In this document: piece after piece, positions 1 to 12,482 of the stretch
How the letters are laid out: each line of letters opens with the position of its first letter
How positions within the stretch are numbered: the stretch's first letter is position 1
Notes under the pieces: generated by a model
Database searches by the model: none
The model's input: the letters and a program-made list of their open reading frames with translations, nothing else
Told to the model about the DNA's origin: nothing
Assembly: GCF_030867095.1 (NCBI RefSeq)
Contig: NC_081831.1
Span: forward strand, 41,043,319 to 41,107,318
Direction: 5' to 3'
Origin: Alligator mississippiensis
Lineage: Eukaryota; Chordata; Crocodylia; Alligatoridae
Length of the DNA: 64,000 nt
Program-made: the position numbers and the translations under genes

Positions 1-3000
1 AGAAAAAACTTGTAAGTCTATGTCTCTTGCTGTCTCCATTCTTTACAGTAAGGAGTGGGGGAAAGGCAATGAGAAAGCATGGGCACTTGGAGGCCTGAGA
101 GAGTGGGCTTCATTCTCAGCCATGATAAGGCCCTTCACTGCAGTGTTATGAGGGACAAGGGGACTTGTGTATAAATGGTCCCAAAGACTCTCTCTGGGCA
201 GAGAACCTATCTATTCAGGGTGTAATTGGCACAAAGATTCCACAGTAGTCTTATTCACCCCACAATAGGGGCTGGATCACTGACATGTTGAAGATGTCAC
301 CAGCTTGGTCTGCACAGCTGTTCTCTTTTCAGAGCTCATAGAACATAGGAGTCAGAGCCTAAAGGACTGGTTACGCCCAGGATATTGTAAATAAGTAGAC
401 TTAAAGCCACCTTTCTCACCTCCCCATGCTATGACACTATGGTCTCTGCTTTAAGAGCAGGAACAGAGTAAAGTGAGAATCAGGCTCTGTGTCTGCCCAT
501 AATAGTTCAAGGAGGGGATACAGGAGTTAAAGACGTGAAATTCCCCCTAGCCCTGTGGGAAATGAGAGGTGTAGAGGTAGCCCTTTCCAATGCCAGAGAA
601 ATGCCTGCTGTCTAAGAGAGTTTGACTATGAAGAGATAATGCACCCCTAAAGCAGAGGCTGCACTATTTTCTCCAGAACAAGAGAAGTGTAAGAACTGAC
701 AGACTGCAGGCACTTCACAAAGTCACTTGGGCCTCCCTGGTGAATAGCAGTCCTAGAATTATCAGGAGTGCTTTAGGCATCATGAGAAGATGGAGGGGAG
801 TTTGCAGAATGGGAGACAACCCCAGGGCAGAGATTATTTTAAAAAGGAGTGAAGAAATATGCAGCTGTCAAGAAAAAAGAGATGTGAAAAAATCCTACAC
901 AGCAGGGGCAAGGACCCTGTATAAAATCAATGCCTATTTTTTTACTGTGTGCAGTTTTAAAATTCACACAAGGACCCTGGGACTGGAAAGTCATTTGTTT
1001 CCGAGTCACCAATTTAGAGCCAGCTCTGCTCCAGATAAATCCAAAGCAGTCTCAACAATGGCCAAAATGCATTATCCTGTGTTTGACACCTGGGACAATG
1101 TGGGGAAGCTGCTTACATATACTTTATAAATTCTGCCTATCATGAACTCTCTGGAGAAGTCTATGTGAGACAGCAATGCTCAGTTTGACTGTAAGGCTGG
1201 TCTTTGCTTTTCTGCCATACTTCTGCCCCTGTTGTGGAGTAAAATTCTAGTAGGGCTAATTGTGGAGGTTGTTAAACTTTTACCATCATTAATTTAAATT
1301 GAGTCCTCTCTCCTCCTGAGTGTGATGGCATATATCCAGGACACACCAGGTTTTCAAACATGAACTCCACGCTTAGTGATGCCTAAGCAAGAGATCAGCG
1401 GGTGGGAGATTCTGATTGTCTAACAAAGCTGATAGAGATGGAGCCTGTTACCTGACAAAGATGATAAAAGGAAGAGTCTGTCTGTAGCTTGTTTCCAAAG
1501 AGGCTGGTTTGAAGCAGGAAGAGATTTTGACTCAAAGAAGCTGTGTGCAGGATGACAGGGATCCTGGATCCCTCAGTGGACTCCGCTTTCCATACAAAGG
1601 ATGCTTAAGAGGGGCAAAGAAACATGTTCAGGTGTGTTTATTATCTTATCTAGATCTGCATGTCTGTTATGCTTTCTGGGTAATGAGTAGCTGTATGAAG
1701 ACCCTTACAGAATGTGTGTGCTTCTTTGCTTCCCACTATCACGTCCCTGAAGACAAAAACTGGGAACCAGAGTTCTCCTCAGATTAGAGGTCTGGGAAAA
1801 AGTATGCTTAAGCTGATGGGGAGTCTTGGGAGGAGGGGAAGGAAGGGTCAGTGCTGTCCCAGGGCCTAAGGAAATGGAGATGTAACTTGCTATGTGTATG
1901 AATTTGGTAAAGGATGAGGCATGTGCTCAAGAAAGGTACCAGAGAGGCCAATGGGAGAAGCGTCACTGCGGCTTGCTTAAACTCAGAACATCTTAAGAAG
2001 ATGTGGGTCTGTTCTGGTGGGACACATGCAAAGCAGAAGACGCAATTTTGAAATCAGATGTGAATTGCGACCACAATGCCCAACACTTGCAGCTATCCAC
2101 ATAGCCAAGTATATCGAGCCCTGAGGGGAAGTATCTGTATTCTTTAAACCCTTACCTATCTTTTCTACTTGTCTGTACAGGGGGAGCACCAGCAAGTTGA
2201 AAGCCAGGTGCCCACAGCATAAATAGAACTTGTATAAGGGACCTCAGTCTAGTTCTGGGTAGCCTCAAAATTGAGTATCATATATGGCCTGAAGTCTGAT
2301 TCTCCAACTTAACTGCTCTCTCTGGATCAGGAGGAATCATGTGGAACAAGGAAAATGACCATGTTTACACTGCACCTGTTTGTTAATGAAGAGCAGCCTG
2401 CCTTCTATGTTCAGGGAGATCACACTGAAGAGAGAGAAAGACAAAGTCTAGGTTTACTCAGATACACAAGTGTAGAACTTGCTAAACATGATTGATCAGA
2501 TCACTAGTCCACCTGCTCTGGCTCTGGCATTGTCCATACCTAATATTTCATGAAAAAATGAAGTTCTCTCCAAGGGAATGTGTGATCCAAGATTAGACTA
2601 TTTCATTATGCTAAGAATTCTCCTAAACCAGATAACCTATGTATATTAAATGTATTTATAAATGACCAAGGCATAGATTGCGAAGAGACCCTATAGAAAT
2701 CATTGTAAGAGTCATTGTGAAGTCTCATTATTTATTTTAGCATTCTGAGTCCACTTCTTCAGGCTGGCCATTCTTTCAGACAGATACTAGCCTAGATAAA
2801 GCTAGATGAAATGATCTTCAAGACTGATATCACAAACCCACACTAAGCACTCATTAATTGCCAACAGTGTGGTTCCCTTTAGGTGAAGGGTGAGACCATC
2901 CCTTTAATTCAAACTCTCATTTTTCAAAAAGATTCCCTGATGAGTAACATGCACAACAACTTTCCTTTCCACAGCCACTTCGCACGACTCAGATGTTTTG

Positions 3001-4463
3001 CATCAGATCCAAGGATTTTTAATGAACTTCATCTTGAATCTTCAGGTATGAGGCTCCTAGCTTAGCTGTGACTCCTAAGGCTTCCAGGATCCCAGCTCCA
3101 TGAAGCTCTGAGATCATCAACTCTGGAGCAGTCTCCATGGCAGCAAATCAAGACCCATGGACTTGTTCTGAGGCAATGCTCCAGGTGGATTACAAAGAAG
3201 CTGGGTAGGACAGCAGGCAGGTATCCAACAAGTATCAACCAAGCAGGCATGTTTTGAAGCTGCCCAAAAATGCAGACCTCCTTTGCCACCCTGCCTGTGT
3301 TCTGTTGAAAGATCTACCCAAATTTTATCTGCAAAAGCTTTCAGTTTTGTTAAATTGTTCCCTTTTCAGTGGGAAATCTGTCCCTTTGACTTGGCTGAAG
3401 ATACAGTGATTTGTATGCAGGGAATGCATTGTGATGAAGTAGAGCTAAATATGGAAAATGCTGCCATACTACTCTTTGTTCCAATACGGAATCGACTAAG
3501 ATCAAACTTATAATGAGATTGAGGCATACAAAAACACTGCTTCATATTTTGTATTATGACATTAGCCCTAATAATGCATTGGAGTCAGGTTCCCAAATGT
3601 TGGGTACATAGTTGCACGTACAATGTCTGTCCAATTTGCATTCAGATTGTGCACACAAAATAGATAAGTAGCTACACAATCATCTTATTTATGTGCCCAA
3701 ATGCATTAATTCTTAATATTAACTAAGTCAGATGTATAAATAACAAAATCATTCCCTTTGTATACCCGCCTGGGAAATACTAGAGTAGCTTTCAGATGAT
3801 GGCCTTTTATATTCTTTGTGGGTTAGTGATCATTTTTGGAGACATTTTGCTTCCTTTGCTAATTTTAGATCATAATTGTTGGCCTGCATTATTTGGCTTT
3901 TTTTTTGTAGTTCTGCTGTCTATGGAGAGCATGTGCGTAAATTAGTTGCGACACAGCTAACCATGTTGTCATTTAAAAACTCATTTTGCTGGTTAGAGAG
4001 TAGTTTTTGTTGTCATGGTAACCTTTTTGGTATTGAGGCTCATAGACAGAGGACAGGTAAGTGCTGAAAATTGCCTTTACATGCCATGTTTTAGTGTAGT
4101 TTCAAACGCAAGAGAAGGTGAAGGACAATTTTCATCGAATGAAATTTCAAACGTCATATTGAAATACTTTGTACACTACTTTCTTTCCTTGCCTGGAGGG
4201 AATGGAATGGAATTCAGTTAGAGATACTTAAGGTATCCTCAAGCATTTTACAAAGCAAATTGAGTTAAATGCTGACAGAATGAGTTTACAGTGGTACACA
4301 CAACACACGGCCTTGTAGATTAGAATTTCTTTCCCTGAGAGAAAAGATATAGGCTATTCCACCAGCATTAGTTTCTGTCAGAGTGAACAGAATTTTTGTC
4401 CCTTTACTAGAAAGCTGACCAAATAGCTTTTTTCTTTCCTGTCTGTCACTGATTAAACAACTT
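1..4463. other. No gene recognised; probably intergenic
   Basis: About 4.5 kb without a convincing coding region. Open frames here are short (under 130 codons), have no recognisable family motif and overlap one another on both strands as expected by chance. I see no transposon termini with target duplications. Base composition is ordinary and somewhat AT-rich. Confidence 0.5.
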
Positions 4464-4471
4464 CAACAGAG

Positions 4472-5492
4472 TACAGCTGTGCGAAATTTCACTGGCTGTT
4501 TTTTTTCGACTTATTTTAAGCTGGAAACAGAGAAATTGAAACAAAACAAAGGGCTTCGAAACAGACTCGAAACGAAATGAGGGCAGTCAAAACATTTTGA
4601 AAGTTTTGAAACGTTTTGTATTTCGAAGCTGAAGCTGGGTTTGCCTGTAGGGAAAAGCAAGGAGAGGGAGAGGGAAAAGGAGAGAAGAACTGCTCTGATA
4701 TTGACTGTGACTGTTTGGGTGCCTGAGATGCTGCTGGTGCTACTGTGCTGCTTACTAAGTTATTACCTGTTGTCATTTAAAGTGGTGGACCAAGCTGAGA
4801 CTGTAGGGGAGGAGGAGGCCTCATTGGGGCACACTACTGTGTCATGTAGAGGTGCCAGCACCAGTGAGGGCGTGCCTTAACACACACACACACGTCAATA
4901 GTTTTGCTTTTCAGCAGCTTGAGGTGAAGTTTCCCAGAAACCCCTGCACCTATTTCCCTGAAACCTGGCAGGCTTCATGGCTTTAGCAGGGGCTACCATG
5001 CCTGCAGTTTTCACCCTGCTGTGCCTTAACACACGTACATGGCATGAGTTCTGCTTGTCAGCAGCTTGAGGTGCAGTTTCCCAGAAACCCCTGCACCTAT
5101 TTCCTTGAAACTTGGCATGCTTCATGCCCTTAGAACAGGCTATCATACCTGCTGTTTTCACTCTCCTGTGCTTTCACACTTAGAAGTGACATGAGTTTTG
5201 CTTTCATGCTTTGAGGTGCAGTTTCCCAGAAATCCTTACAGTTATCTCCTTGAAACTTGGCAAGCTTCATGTCCACAGAAGGGGCTACCATCTCTGTTGT
5301 TTTCTTCCAAATCTGCCAAAAAATATCAAAGTTATAGGCAGTTTTGTGCTTTCCCCATTATAGCCTATGGGCGAAATATTGAAACGGCGTTGAAACAGTT
5401 TCAAAATGAAACAAAACTCAAAACAAAACACTGTCCCATCAAAATGGCGAAACAGAAGTTGAAATGAAACAGTGCTGTTTTGCACAGCCCTA
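4472..5492. mobile_element. Non-autonomous hAT-type transposon, copy 1 (8-bp TSD)
   Basis: The element is 1021 bp. Its left end reads TACAGCTGTGCGAAATTT and its right end, reverse-complemented, TAGGGCTGTGCAAAACAG, so the termini are related inverted repeats. It is flanked by a perfect 8-bp direct repeat CAACAGAG at 4464-4471 and 5493-5500, the length typical of hAT transposition. It has no transposase. The interior (about 4880-5305) carries three imperfect tandem copies of a roughly 130-bp unit containing 'cagcagcttgaggtg' and 'gtttcccagaaacccctg'. The outer parts are rich in 'gaaac/gtttc' motifs. Related copies lie at about 11030-11755, within 17667-19374 and at 33934-34508. Confidence 0.8.
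4880..5305. repeat. Internal tandem repeat of about 130 bp (three units) in hAT copy 1
   Basis: Three successive units each run from 'gcttaacacac/acatgagttttgct' through 'cagcttgaggtgcagtttcc' and 'ccttgaaacttggcaggc' to 'ggggctaccat...gttttcac'. The same unit recurs with other copy numbers in related elements elsewhere in the window, so it belongs to the transposon family and not to this locus. Confidence 0.7.
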
Positions 5493-5500
5493 CAACAGAG

Positions 5501-6855
5501 CTCTTTTACAATTTCATGAAGAAAAGGTCTTTTTCAAAAAGGCCAGTCAATAAAGTCAATTGACCAGTCCAAGAACAATGCAGGGATATGAATATGCTTC
5601 TGATTGCTTTCAGCATATGAAGGGAGGTTGAGGCCTTTTGGTATCACAGCAGCCATCTTTGACTCCTTCCAAATGCTGCCTCCAAACCATACTGGACTGC
5701 ACAAATGTGGATCTGAACGTAGTTTGTTGTAGCTTGAGTCGATCCTTATTACTATGGCTGGTATATTCAAGAGTTGGTACATAAAGATGGGCAACTAAAT
5801 TCATATAGAGGAATCTTAGTAGTCTGATCCAATGCCAAATACATACAACTCTTTTGAAAATCAAGATTAAGTGGCTACAAGTCAGAATCTAGGGCCTTTC
5901 TGGGTTTGAGCTACTTTGAACTGTAAGGATTCTCTAAAGAACATGTTACTGCTCTGAAAACAGGGGCTCCCAGTCTTGATCCATCTTGATCCATCTTGAG
6001 CTCAGTCTTGAGTGGATGTGATACTGTGTAATAGTTCAACTTCAGGTTGAACCAAGACCTCAAAAGAAACTCAAACCAAATTCCTACAGTCCTCACAATG
6101 CCCCGCGTGAGCAGGTATCCACACAACCTAGTGTGTGTCTCTGTACGCTGTAAATCCTCAACCTTGTGCAGCGCACAATTTTTCATTATCTTAAACACAG
6201 ATGCTTAAGTGTTCACAGGATCATAGTCCAAGCGCCCACCTTGTTGAACTGATTCTTTCCCAGAAAATTCTGGCTTTGTTCCTTTTGCCTGACTTTGTTT
6301 CCTATTTTTCAGAAGCTTTGACAATAGCCAAAGAGGCTATTACTTCCTACTTGCTAGCCTGTTACTAGCAACTGGGATTCAATACCTTTTGCTTTCTATA
6401 CCCTTTTATTATTATATTCGTTCATTCCGTTCAATTTATTCCTCCCCCAAAACTCATCTTTTTGTTTGTGTTAGTCTATTTGATTCTTTCCCCTGCAAAA
6501 AGAAATCTGTGCTTTCTTTTACAGTGTGCATTCCATTCACTGTGCAGGGAAGCACAGCACATATTGCATATTATGATATAGAATTTATTCAGGAACACAT
6601 GCCTACATTTATATATTTATTACATAAATACATATATACAATTATCTACACATATTACATAAATACAGATTACATTAAAGAAGAAGATGCAGATTTTCCA
6701 GCACACCAGACACACTATAAAGTGTACTGGAAAGGGAGGGGCGGAAGAGGGGGTAGGAGAGCTGTAAGTCCCCCTCCAAACTGAGAGACAGCCTCTTTCC
6801 TATAACTAGCAGGCATGAGGCTTTCAGTTCTACTGGCAGCAATGAGAGGAGAGCA
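5501..6855. other. No gene recognised
   Basis: AT-rich stretch with no convincing coding frame. A (TA/CA)-rich patch at about 6600-6670 is low complexity. The last 100 bases or so may already be the 5' flank of the hAT transposase relic that follows. Confidence 0.4.
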
Positions 6856-8984
6856 GTGCCACTGCCTGAGTCTGAATCCCCTCCAAAAGCAACAGCCTTA
6901 ACCCCCATCACCACCACCATAACAACAAGCAGCACAAGTGTGACTGTCTCCTACACCCCCATTTCACTTCCCATGCTGAACCTTCCAGTGCCAGAGGAAA
7001 AGCTGGAGCTGGATCTGATTGCCATAGCAAGGGAAATGCTGGGGAAGGAGGGGGAATTATCTGATTTTGTGCTCCACAGCACTCAAGTTTCCCCTAGAGC
7101 CAGGTTTCCTTCCCCAGAAGGCACTTCAGAGGTTGAGGTAGAAGTTGTGGAGGCAAGTGGCTCAGCTGAGTCCACTTCTCCTCTTGCTGTGCCTTTGCCT
7201 GCTGCGGAGGGAAAAAGGCAGCATCCGCACATACACCCACACTTCAGAAGTGAGCGAGTACTGTGGTCTGGGATCATTTTGAGCTGGCAGATGATCCCAC
7301 ATATACCATCTGTCTGCACTGCTGATCTAAAACCAGACAGGGAAAAGGAACAAAACATACGAGCACCACGGGGATGCTGATGCATCTCCGCAGGCACAAC
7401 CCCTTGCCCTTGCTCCTCCTCAGCCTGGCACCAGTGGGAGCATGCCCAAAAAGAAGTCCACCTCTCATTCCAAAGCCCCTCTCCCCCTGAAGCAGAGGCA
7501 CGCCACCCTGGAACAGTGTGGGAAAGGTGGACAGAAAGGGGGACATGTTTCAAAGGCAAGTAAGATCACCCAGAGCATCAGGGAGATGCTTGCTGTGGAT
7601 GGCCAGCCCTTCTCCATGGTTGAGCAGCCAGGGTTCAGGCACCTCATGGCGCTCATGGCCACATCATACCAAGTGCCCGCACACACCACCTTCAGCAGGA
7701 CAGTGGTACCCTCCCTGCATGAGGCATGCAGGGAGTACTTGAGGGAGGAGCTATGCAAGGCAGGTCCACAGATGGCCTTACACTTCACCTCAGACATCTC
7801 GAGCAGCTGGGGAGGAGATCATGCATACCCGTCCCGCACAGGGCACTGGTGCGACCAGTTAGGCCATCAGTGGGCCCTCTTTCAAACCAAGGCGATGGAT
7901 GAGTCCCACACAGCAACCGAGATCATGGGGGCCACGAACCACTTGGTGCAGGGGTGACTCCTTGGGCAGAGCGAGCTCATGCCTCGGTTCATGGTCACCA
8001 GCAATGGGGCCAATCTGGTCAAGGTGGTCCGTGATGCCAACTTTATTGGCATCCGCTGTTTGACACACAAGTTCCCCCTCATAGACAGGGGTGCCTTGGA
8101 GGGGGACAGGGCTGCCAGTAATGGCACCATCACTGCCAGCAAGTTAATTTCCAAATGCAGGAAAGTGGCAGGCTACTTCCATCGGAGCATTAAGCGGGAC
8201 AAGGTGCTGCGGGACAAACAGGAGGAGCTGAATATCCTGCAGCACAAAATCATGCAGGATGTGGAGACTTGGTGGAACTCCACATACTTGATGCTCAAGA
8301 GGCTGGTGAAGCAACAGAAGACTATCAATGGGATGGCCTTGCTCCAGGAGATTGGGATCAGCGGCCTCCTTAACAGGGCTGCGTGGGATACCATCTCCCA
8401 GATCTTGGTGGTCCTCAAGCCCTTCCTCGAGGCCACTGAGAGCTTCAGCACTGGCAATGCCCTCCCTAGCCAAGAGATCCCTGTAGTGAGGTAACTTTAG
8501 AATCAAATCGAGAAGTTCCGGGGGATCAATGTACCTGGCTGGGACAAGCTGCTGTCACCAGATGTGCAGGCACTGGTGAGGCGACTGAAGGAAGGCATTG
8601 GGAAAAGGCTTGATCCCTTGAGGTCCAGTACAGTCCACATGCTGGCTGCCAGGTGTGACCCGAGGGTGAAGGGGTGTGTCAACATATGTGGCAACAAAAC
8701 CCTGGATCAATGGATGGAGATGCTGGTGAACAGAGTCAGGGAAGCAGAAGGGCAGAGGCGGGGGGATGTGGAAGATGGGATCCATTGTCCCATGCCAGGA
8801 CGCCATCCACTAGCCAGTCTCCTGGTTAGCCAAGCAGAAGCGGGTGGGAAATTGCCCCCTGCCCCTGAGAGCTGCCTACTGCCAGGGGAGGCTCTGCCAC
8901 TGGAGCCCAGACAGGGACTATGTCCCTCTACCCCAGCAGCAGGGAGCTCCCAACCCCCTGCACACACACACACCAACTGCAGCT
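6856..8984 (+). pseudogene. hAT-superfamily transposase relic with BED zinc finger
   Basis: This is a decayed transposase gene read in shifted frames on the plus strand. A Ser/Pro/Thr-rich leader (6856-7260) is followed by a BED-type finger at about 7268-7385: a W-x2-F start, then a C-x2-C pair and an H-x-x-x-x-H pair ending in MHLRRHNP. An in-frame TGA lies directly after the second Cys. From 7442 the frame encodes the segment ending MDESHTATEIMGATNHLVQG, which stops at 7957. After that stop the same frame resumes with MPRFMVTSNGANLVKVVRDA, LTHKFPL and VETWWNSTYLMLKRL, a hAT-like RNase H core. Another stop follows at 8492-8494. The C-terminal dimerisation region is not recognisable. Sequence is cut at 8985 by a minus-strand CR1. 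It has at least three stops and two frame changes, so it is not functional. hAT assignment is confident; the subfamily is not. Confidence 0.85.
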
Positions 8985-10806
8985 TCATAGTTTCATAGTT
9001 TGTAGGGTTCGAAGGCAGATCATCAAGTCCGACCCCCTGCCATGGCAGGAAAGAGTACTGGGGTCAAACGACATCAGCAAGGTGTTCATTCAGCCTCCTT
9101 TTAAAGACCCCCAGGGTAGGAGCCAGCACCACTTCTCTTGGAAGTTGGTTCCAGATCTTAGTCGCCCTGACAGTGAAGTAGCACCTCCTGGTATCTAACC
9201 TAAATCTACCCTCTGCCAGCTTGTGACCGTTATTCCTTGTCACTCCTGGGAGTGCTCAGGGGAACAGGGACTCCCCCAATCCCTGCTGGTCCCCCCTGAC
9301 TAGTTTGTAAATGGCCACTAGATCCCCCTCAGCCTTCTCTTGTGGAGGCTGAACAGGTTCAGGTCCCTTAGCCTTTCCTCGTAGGGCCTGACCTGCTGAC
9401 CCCTGATCATGCGGGTGGCCCTCCTCTGGACCCTCCCCATGTTGTCCACATTCCTCCTGAAGTGCAGCGCCCAGAACCGGATGCAGTACTCCAACTGCGG
9501 CCTGACCAGTGTTGCATGGAGGGGGAGGATCACCTCCTTGGACCTGCTTGAGATGCATCTGTGGATGCATGACAAGGTATGGTTGGCCTTCCTGACCGCG
9601 TCCCCACACTGTCGGCCCATGTTCATTTTGGCATCAATGACTCCAAGATCCTTTTCTGCGTCTGCACTGACAAGAAGGGAGTTCCTCAGCCTGTAGGTAT
9701 GCTGCTCGTTCTTCCTCCCCAGGTGCAGTACCTTGCACTTGTCAGTGTTGAAACCCATCCTGTTCTCATCCGCCCACCCCTGTAACCTGTCTAGGTCCAA
9801 TTGCAGCCTATTCCTCCCTTCAAGCGTGCCCACTTCCTCCCACATCTTAGTGTCGTCTGCGAATTTGAACAGGGTGCTTTTTACCCCCTCATCCAAGTCG
9901 CTGATGAACATGTTGAACAGTGCAGGGCCAAGGACCGAGCCCTGGGGAACCCCACTGCCCACATCCCTCCAGGTCGAAAATGACCCATCCACCACCACTC
10001 TCTAGGTGTGGCCTGCCAGCCAGTTAGTGACCCATTTGACTGTGTAGGTGTTGATGCCACAGTCCCATAGTTTTTTAATGAGAATGGGGTAAGAGACAGT
10101 GTCAAAGGCCTTCCTGAAGTCAAGAAAGACTACGTCCACTGTTACCCCTGCATCTAAGGATTTTGTGACCTGGTCATAGAAGGCCACCAGGTTGGTCTGA
10201 CAGGACCTGCCTCTAATGAACCCATGTTGGTTGCCCCAAGCATAACCTCCCTTGCTGGCCCCTCATGGACATGCGCTAAGATAATTCTCTCAAAAAGCTT
10301 ACCCAGGATTGAGGTAAGACTGACTGGCCTATAGTTTCCTGGGTCCTCCTTCCTCCCTTTTTTTGAAAATGGGAACCACATTGGCCCTTTTCCTGTCCCC
10401 TGGCACCACACCAGAGCACCATGAGTGCTCGTAAAGCCGTGCCAGGGATCCCGCAATGACCTCAGCTAATTCCCTCAGCACTCTAGAGTGGAGATCGTCA
10501 GGACCAGCTGATTTAAATACATCCAGTCCCTCCAGAAGTTCCCTGACAAGATCCTCACTGACCCTAGATCTGGGTACGCCTCTCCTGGGCCCTACGGAGG
10601 TCCCGGTGGGGGGGAGGACCTGGTCCCTGCTCAGGAAAGTGAAAACAAAGAAATTGTTAAATAGTTTAGCTTTGTCATCTGGTATGACGGCCAGATTTCC
10701 TAGCGTGTCTTGCAGAGGCTCCACGTTACTTGGTACCTTCTTTTTACCCCCTATGTATTTAAAAAAGGACTTCTTGTTTTCCTTGATCCAGAGGATTATA
10801 GCTTGC
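8985..10806 (-). mobile_element. CR1 LINE, 5'-truncated and mutated
   Basis: Read on the minus strand, this is the 3' half of a CR1 non-LTR retrotransposon. Reverse-transcriptase pieces appear in shifted frames. 10724-10329 includes FKSAGPDDLHSRVLREL and KRANVVPIFKK. 10187-10002 includes VFLDFRKAFDTVSYP. 9998-9318 includes GVPQGSVLGPALFN, the catalytic FADD motif and the CR1-typical IHRCISSRSKEVILPL and RATRMIRGQ. The 3' terminus (8985-9060) reads 'ttgatgatctgcc' then short 'atgaaactatgaa' repeats, the CR1 tail. The endonuclease domain is absent through 5' truncation. It inserted into, or beside, the hAT transposase relic. Frameshifts and stops show it is inactive. Confidence 0.9.
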
Positions 10807-10817
10807 TAAGATATAGC

Positions 10818-10945
10818 TTGCTAAGAGATATTTCTCCAAGTATTCATTTGGTCTACTAAAAGATATGAAATTGACCCAAAGTATTTTGTCTGCCAGTGTC
10901 ATGTCCTTAGACCAACATGGCTACAACCTACACCTCTAGCACCTG
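10818..10945. repeat. SINE-like repeat tail
   Basis: The stretch 'ggtctactaaaagatatgaaat ... agaccaacatggctacaacct' has the look of the 3' end of a reptilian SINE, which often ends in 'accaacacggctacaac'. The 5' part is missing or unrecognisable. This is pattern recognition only. Confidence 0.4.
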
Positions 10946-11029
10946 TCCCTGGTCAGCTGACCAGAAGGAGGCAGGGCCCTGGACACATCTAAGCCCCAGG
11001 GCTGGGGCTGGCAGGAAGAGTTCTCTGGC

Positions 11030-11755
11030 AGCTGCTGGAAAAGAAGCTCATGCAGAAAAGGAAAGAAAGTCTCTGTGACAGTTTGGCTGCCTGAGATGCT
11101 AGTGCTACTGTGCTGTAGTGTTTACCTGATGTTATTTAAAGTGGTGGACCTAGATGAGGCTTTAGGGAAGGTGGAGGCCTCAGTGAGGCACACTACTAGG
11201 TCGTGTAGAGGCCCCAGCACCAGTGAGGGCGTACCTTAAAACACACACAAAGTAACACTTGTCACAAATTTTGCTTGTCAGCAGCTTGAGGTGCAGTTTC
11301 CCAGAAACCCCTGAACCTATCTCCTTGAAACCTGGCAGGCTGCATGGCCTCAGGAGGGGCTAGCATGCCTGCTGTTTTCACTCCACTGTGCCTTAACTCA
11401 GACATGCAGTTACACGTTATGAGTTTTGTTTGTCAGCAGCTTGAGGTGCTGTTTCCCAAAAACCCCTACAGCTATCTCCTTGAAACCTGACAGGCTTTGT
11501 GGCCTCAGCAGGGGCTACCCTCCCTGCTGGTTTCATTTGAATCAGGCAAGAAATTACAAAGCTATAGGCATTTTCATGATTCCCCATTATAGCCTATGGG
11601 CGAAATGTCTAAACATACTGAAACAGCGAAACAGTTTCGACAAAATGAAACGGCACAGTGCTTCAAAATGAAATGAAATGATGAAACAAAACACTGTCCC
11701 TTCAAAATGTCAAAATGGAAGTCAAAACAAAATGGTGTTGGTTCGCACAGCCCTA
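11030..11755. mobile_element. hAT-type non-autonomous element, copy 2 (left end lost)
   Basis: The sequence from about 11040 ('gctgcctgagatgct', 'gtgctactgtgctg') follows the interior of the element at 4472-5492, including two units of its 130-bp internal repeat (about 11230-11540). The right end, reverse-complemented, is TAGGGCTGTGCGAACC, matching the family terminus. No left terminus is visible, so no target duplication can be checked. Confidence 0.7.
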
Positions 11756-12225
11756 CTGTGCAGTAGTGTTTCACGGCAAAAACTGCTGACACAATACTGC
11801 ATAGTAGTATTAGGCTACTGAATAGAAGCATCACTTAAAAGGCATTTGCCAATGCTGCAGTGCAGTAACTCTGGTCAAGATAACGATGTCAGAGCGGGGG
11901 GCTAGGAGCTCCCTGCTGCTGGGGCAGGGGGACATAGTCTCCGCCTGGGCTCCAGTGGCAGAGCCTCACCTGGCAGTAAGCAGCTCCCAGGGGCAGGGAG
12001 TAATTTCCCAGCCCCTGCTCCCAGCAAACCAGGAGAACATTTACATATGCATTACTGAACAGTAAATAATTGAAAATATATTTGCTACTTGCATTTACAA
12101 GTAGCAAATTTACTTGCAATTAGAGCAAATTACTGTGCAGGAAGCATCTGCACATCTAGACAGTGACACTTAACTGCACAGTAATTAGCTCTAATCTCAA
12201 GTATATCGTTTTGATGCGCCCACTT

Positions 12226-12482
12226 GGTGTGTCTACATGAGATGCTAGCTGCACAGACTAATAACACTGCATAGGAGCATGCCAAGCAAAACCTATGCTA
12301 ATACGCTACTGCACAGTAGTATTAGGATACTGCACAGTTAGCATCTGAAAAAACTCATGCGCTGCCACTATTGTGCAGTAACGCAAGTTACTGTGCATTG
12401 ATTTAGTACTTGGTTATCCAAGTATTAAACTTTAATGCACAGTAACTACAGTGCATTAATGAACATGTAGATGCACCCACTG
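12226..12482. mobile_element. Short MITE with TGTCTACATG-type terminal inverted repeats
   Basis: Left end 'ttggtgtgtctacatgag' pairs with the right end 'catgtagatgcacccactg' (reverse complement CAGTGGGTGCATCTACATG). The interior contains palindromic TACTGCACAGTA-like motifs. Similar motifs occur in 11756-12200, probably a second, more degraded copy. Related elements appear to be those at 13770-14085, 41736-42146 and the fragment after 54361. There is no coding capacity. Confidence 0.5.

Noticed and set aside
4880..5305. CRISPR-like repeats
   Set aside because: The units are about 130 bp, imperfect and contiguous without unique spacers, inside a eukaryotic transposon.
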